A DNA stretch of 64,000 bases from Scortum barcoo (Eukaryota; Chordata; Actinopteri; Centrarchiformes; Terapontidae), in contig CM041553.1 of assembly GCA_023238725.1 (NCBI GenBank), positions 11,635,992 to 11,699,991 on the forward strand, given 5' to 3'. A program made the translations under genes and the position numbers. Of the stretch, positions 61,701 to 64,000 are shown piece after piece; the stretch's first letter is position 1; the number at the start of each line of letters is the position of its first letter. The notes beneath the pieces are model-generated. The model did no database searches, was not told the DNA's origin, and was given only the letters and a program-made list of their open reading frames with translations.

Positions 61701-64000
61701 GTCAAACGCAGACAAGGTGAGCTGAACACATGAAACTCTTGTGCCTCTGTAGGGAAATCAAGGCTTCAAAATCTGATCTGTCTGTTTCAATGTGTAAAAT
61801 GACAAGTGGCAGTAAGATGTTACTTTATGAGTGGAGCCATCCACCTCCTTTCCCCTATTTCCTAATTGTACTGCTTCAGTAACTGTGTGTATTTTTCACT
61901 TTGAGCTGGAATATAAATGAAACACATCCTTCTCTTTTTCTCTTAGCATCAGGACAGTTTGCTAATGCTCCCAAATGGTTTCTTGTGGTGAGCAGGAAGA
62001 ATAAGGGCGCCCTGTCAGGAACACAAGGTTGCCTACCTCATGCAACATTTAACAAGTCGATATTTTCCCCCCTCCTCCTCACCTCCCCTCTCAGTGTGCT
62101 CCCTCTTCCACTGTGCTGTTTTAACCAGCTTCAACCACCAAAACCCTTGTTTAAGGCATGAGTTCACTGCACTTTGACTCGAAGGAAATCTGATCTCTGT
62201 GATCCAGATCTGACTTTTGTAAAATGGATAAAACAAACCTCTGAAGCGATCGGGATCACAGTTAGAAATCTGACTTTCCTGCGTGTGGAGCCCAGAGGCC
62301 TTCCTATATGTGACTTAAAGCTCAATGTAAGGACACCTAGGTGATGATCATTAATAAATGCCCCACAGGGACCGCCTGTGTGTGTGTCTTTGTTTATGAG
62401 CGTGTGTTTTTGTGTGTGTGTGTGTGTGTGTGGCCTGTGACTTCTCTGCAGAGCACTGCAGTGCTTTAAGCAGCAGATGGATGGATGAAAGTAGGAGAGA
62501 AAGAAAGAAGAAGAAGAGTGGTACATTGGGGTGGTGGATGCGGCTGTGGAGGTACTAAAACCTCAATTGGCCGTCCAGGACCAGAACTGCATGAGCCTCT
62601 GCACATGATTATCATCAGTCTGTGACATTCAGCACATTAAACAAAGGGATTTTCACAAGTTCTGTGTTTCTATCTTTTCCGCCTTGTCTGCTCCTGCTTC
62701 AGTTTGTGATTATTTAACTCACTGCCAGTAAACTCAGAGGTGATTAATATTCACATGAATGGGAAAAATCAGCACCAAACAATGAAATGGACCTTGTGGT
62801 AATACAAGGTGCAATGAATAGGTGGATTAACAAGTCAGTTCACCCAAATTACAAAGGAAACTTATTTAGTCATGCAGATTTAGTTTTATTTGAGCAGGTT
62901 TCCATCTCAAATGTTTACTTTGTGGTGCAATAAATAAAAAAGGATAATTATTGTTCATCTGTGAACAGTATGTTCTACAAAAGATTACATATCTTAAAAC
63001 CTGTTCAAATAAAACCAATAAAAAAAGTCAAGACAAATAAAATAGGAAAAAACAGCTCCATAGAACTGCAACAAGTCTGAAACTCCAGCAGGAACCTTTA
63101 GAGCAGACTCTTACTGTATATTTTCATTTACATTTGAGCACCCTCAAGACTTAAATACGACTTCTTTATTAAGAGTTCTCTCATCATTTATCAGAATAAA
63201 ATCTAATTATTACAACCTGATGATATAAAAACTGGTTTGATGGACAGTAATGTTCTAAGATAAAATGAAGGTAACATGGTTGTTTTAAGAAACCAGAACA
63301 GAGCCACTGACTCTTTAAGGCAACCCGTCGAAATCTGAGTCTCCAACCGGCACAACAAATACTTACAGCCTCTGATCAGAAACCAGGTGTGCAAAAACAA
63401 AAACAGCTGTGGGATCATCACACATAGCTCTGACAAGAGAAAATAACTGTTAAGTTAAATACTTACAGCTATATTGAACTTACATTTCCCTGCTATGTCC
63501 TTCCTTAGGACCTATTTGACCTCTACAGGAGCAGAGTCAAATACAGACGTTTGGCCTTAATTGAGTGTTTAAGGATCTCTGTGTTCAATTAACAGTCGCA
63601 CTGATCACCTCAGTTTAAATCAGGACAATTGACAGCGCCGCCATGACAACCCCACTCCCTCACATATACTGCATCATCACACACACACAGAGTCTGCAAC
63701 CGAGGAGCCGGTAAAGGCATAAATTCAACCCTTTGCTGTTGCAGAAGAGCTATCTCATGGCGATGTGTCAGAAATCCTCCACGCAGCAACGAACGAGATG
63801 AGATACTGGAGGCTGAACATGTGTCTGCATGTGTATGTAAATTGATGCTAAATATATCAACAGTAAGCTGAAGCTATGGAGACCCAAAGTCTTCAATATT
63901 GATTAAATAGAGGCATGAATTTGTGAATTAATTCAATACATTTTTAAACTTCTACTCATTAATGTGAAATTTTATCCTTTTACTTTTCACAATAAGCTAT
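58716..64000. other. Intergenic DNA to right edge, no gene found
   Basis: Unique-looking AT-rich sequence with short simple repeats: A runs near 61059 and a (GT)n tract at 62411-62432. A few homopyrimidine patches occur (62068-62110). Both strands were scanned for conserved exon-like peptides and none was recognised. In human the next gene on this side of UBE2O is, as I recall, SPHK1; no part of it is visible here. Confidence 0.6.

Noticed and set aside
1..64000. tRNA, rRNA, CRISPR arrays, bacterial operons
   Set aside because: No tRNA B-box (GGTTCGAATCC-like), rRNA core or spaced direct-repeat arrays were seen; the direct repeats present are simple satellites in an animal genome.

Overview
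This window is vertebrate nuclear DNA, almost certainly from a teleost fish. The genes are split into short exons with GT/AG borders. One intron holds a Rex3-type (RTE clade) retrotransposon, and the intergenic DNA holds a Ty3/gypsy remnant with a chromodomain; both are typical of fish. The acetyltransferase gene resembles the teleost retinal AANAT1 type. No CRISPR array, operon, tRNA or rRNA gene was seen, and there is no sign of prokaryotic origin.

Layout. (1) 257-9769, + strand: the last eleven coding exons of RHBDF2 (iRhom2), whose 5' part lies off the left edge, followed by a roughly 2.5 kb 3' UTR. (2) 13027-15461, - strand: all three coding exons of AANAT (melatonin synthesis). Its poly(A) signal sits 3 bp from a + strand poly(A) signal, so the two genes converge tail to tail near 12.23 kb. 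Its promoter, near 15.64 kb, has a TATA box and an OTX/CRX-type site. (3) 16735-18610: a broken - strand Ty3/gypsy pol fragment in the DNA upstream of AANAT. (4) 20046-55633, + strand: a complete UBE2O gene (E2/E3 hybrid ubiquitin ligase). It has 22 coding exons, 1365 residues and a 15.4 kb first intron. (5) 44903-48366, - strand: a full-length but frameshifted Rex3 inside UBE2O intron 14, bounded by a 12 bp target-site duplication. (6) 55634 to about 58710: UBE2O 3' UTR. (7) 58711-64000: no gene found.

The order and relative orientation RHBDF2> <AANAT UBE2O> match what I recall of human 17q25, so this is a conserved syntenic block rather than a functional operon. The three proteins act separately: ADAM17 trafficking (iRhom2), rhythmic melatonin synthesis (AANAT) and multi-monoubiquitination (UBE2O). 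I see no evidence of a new multigene system.

The best leads are: a one-base insertion signature that replaces the canonical AANAT C-terminus with a 26-residue extension; a near-perfect 52 bp-arm hairpin in UBE2O intron 1; a UBE2O stop codon embedded in a strong splice donor with a plausible downstream acceptor; and a (GT)13 tract in place of the polypyrimidine tract at an RHBDF2 acceptor.
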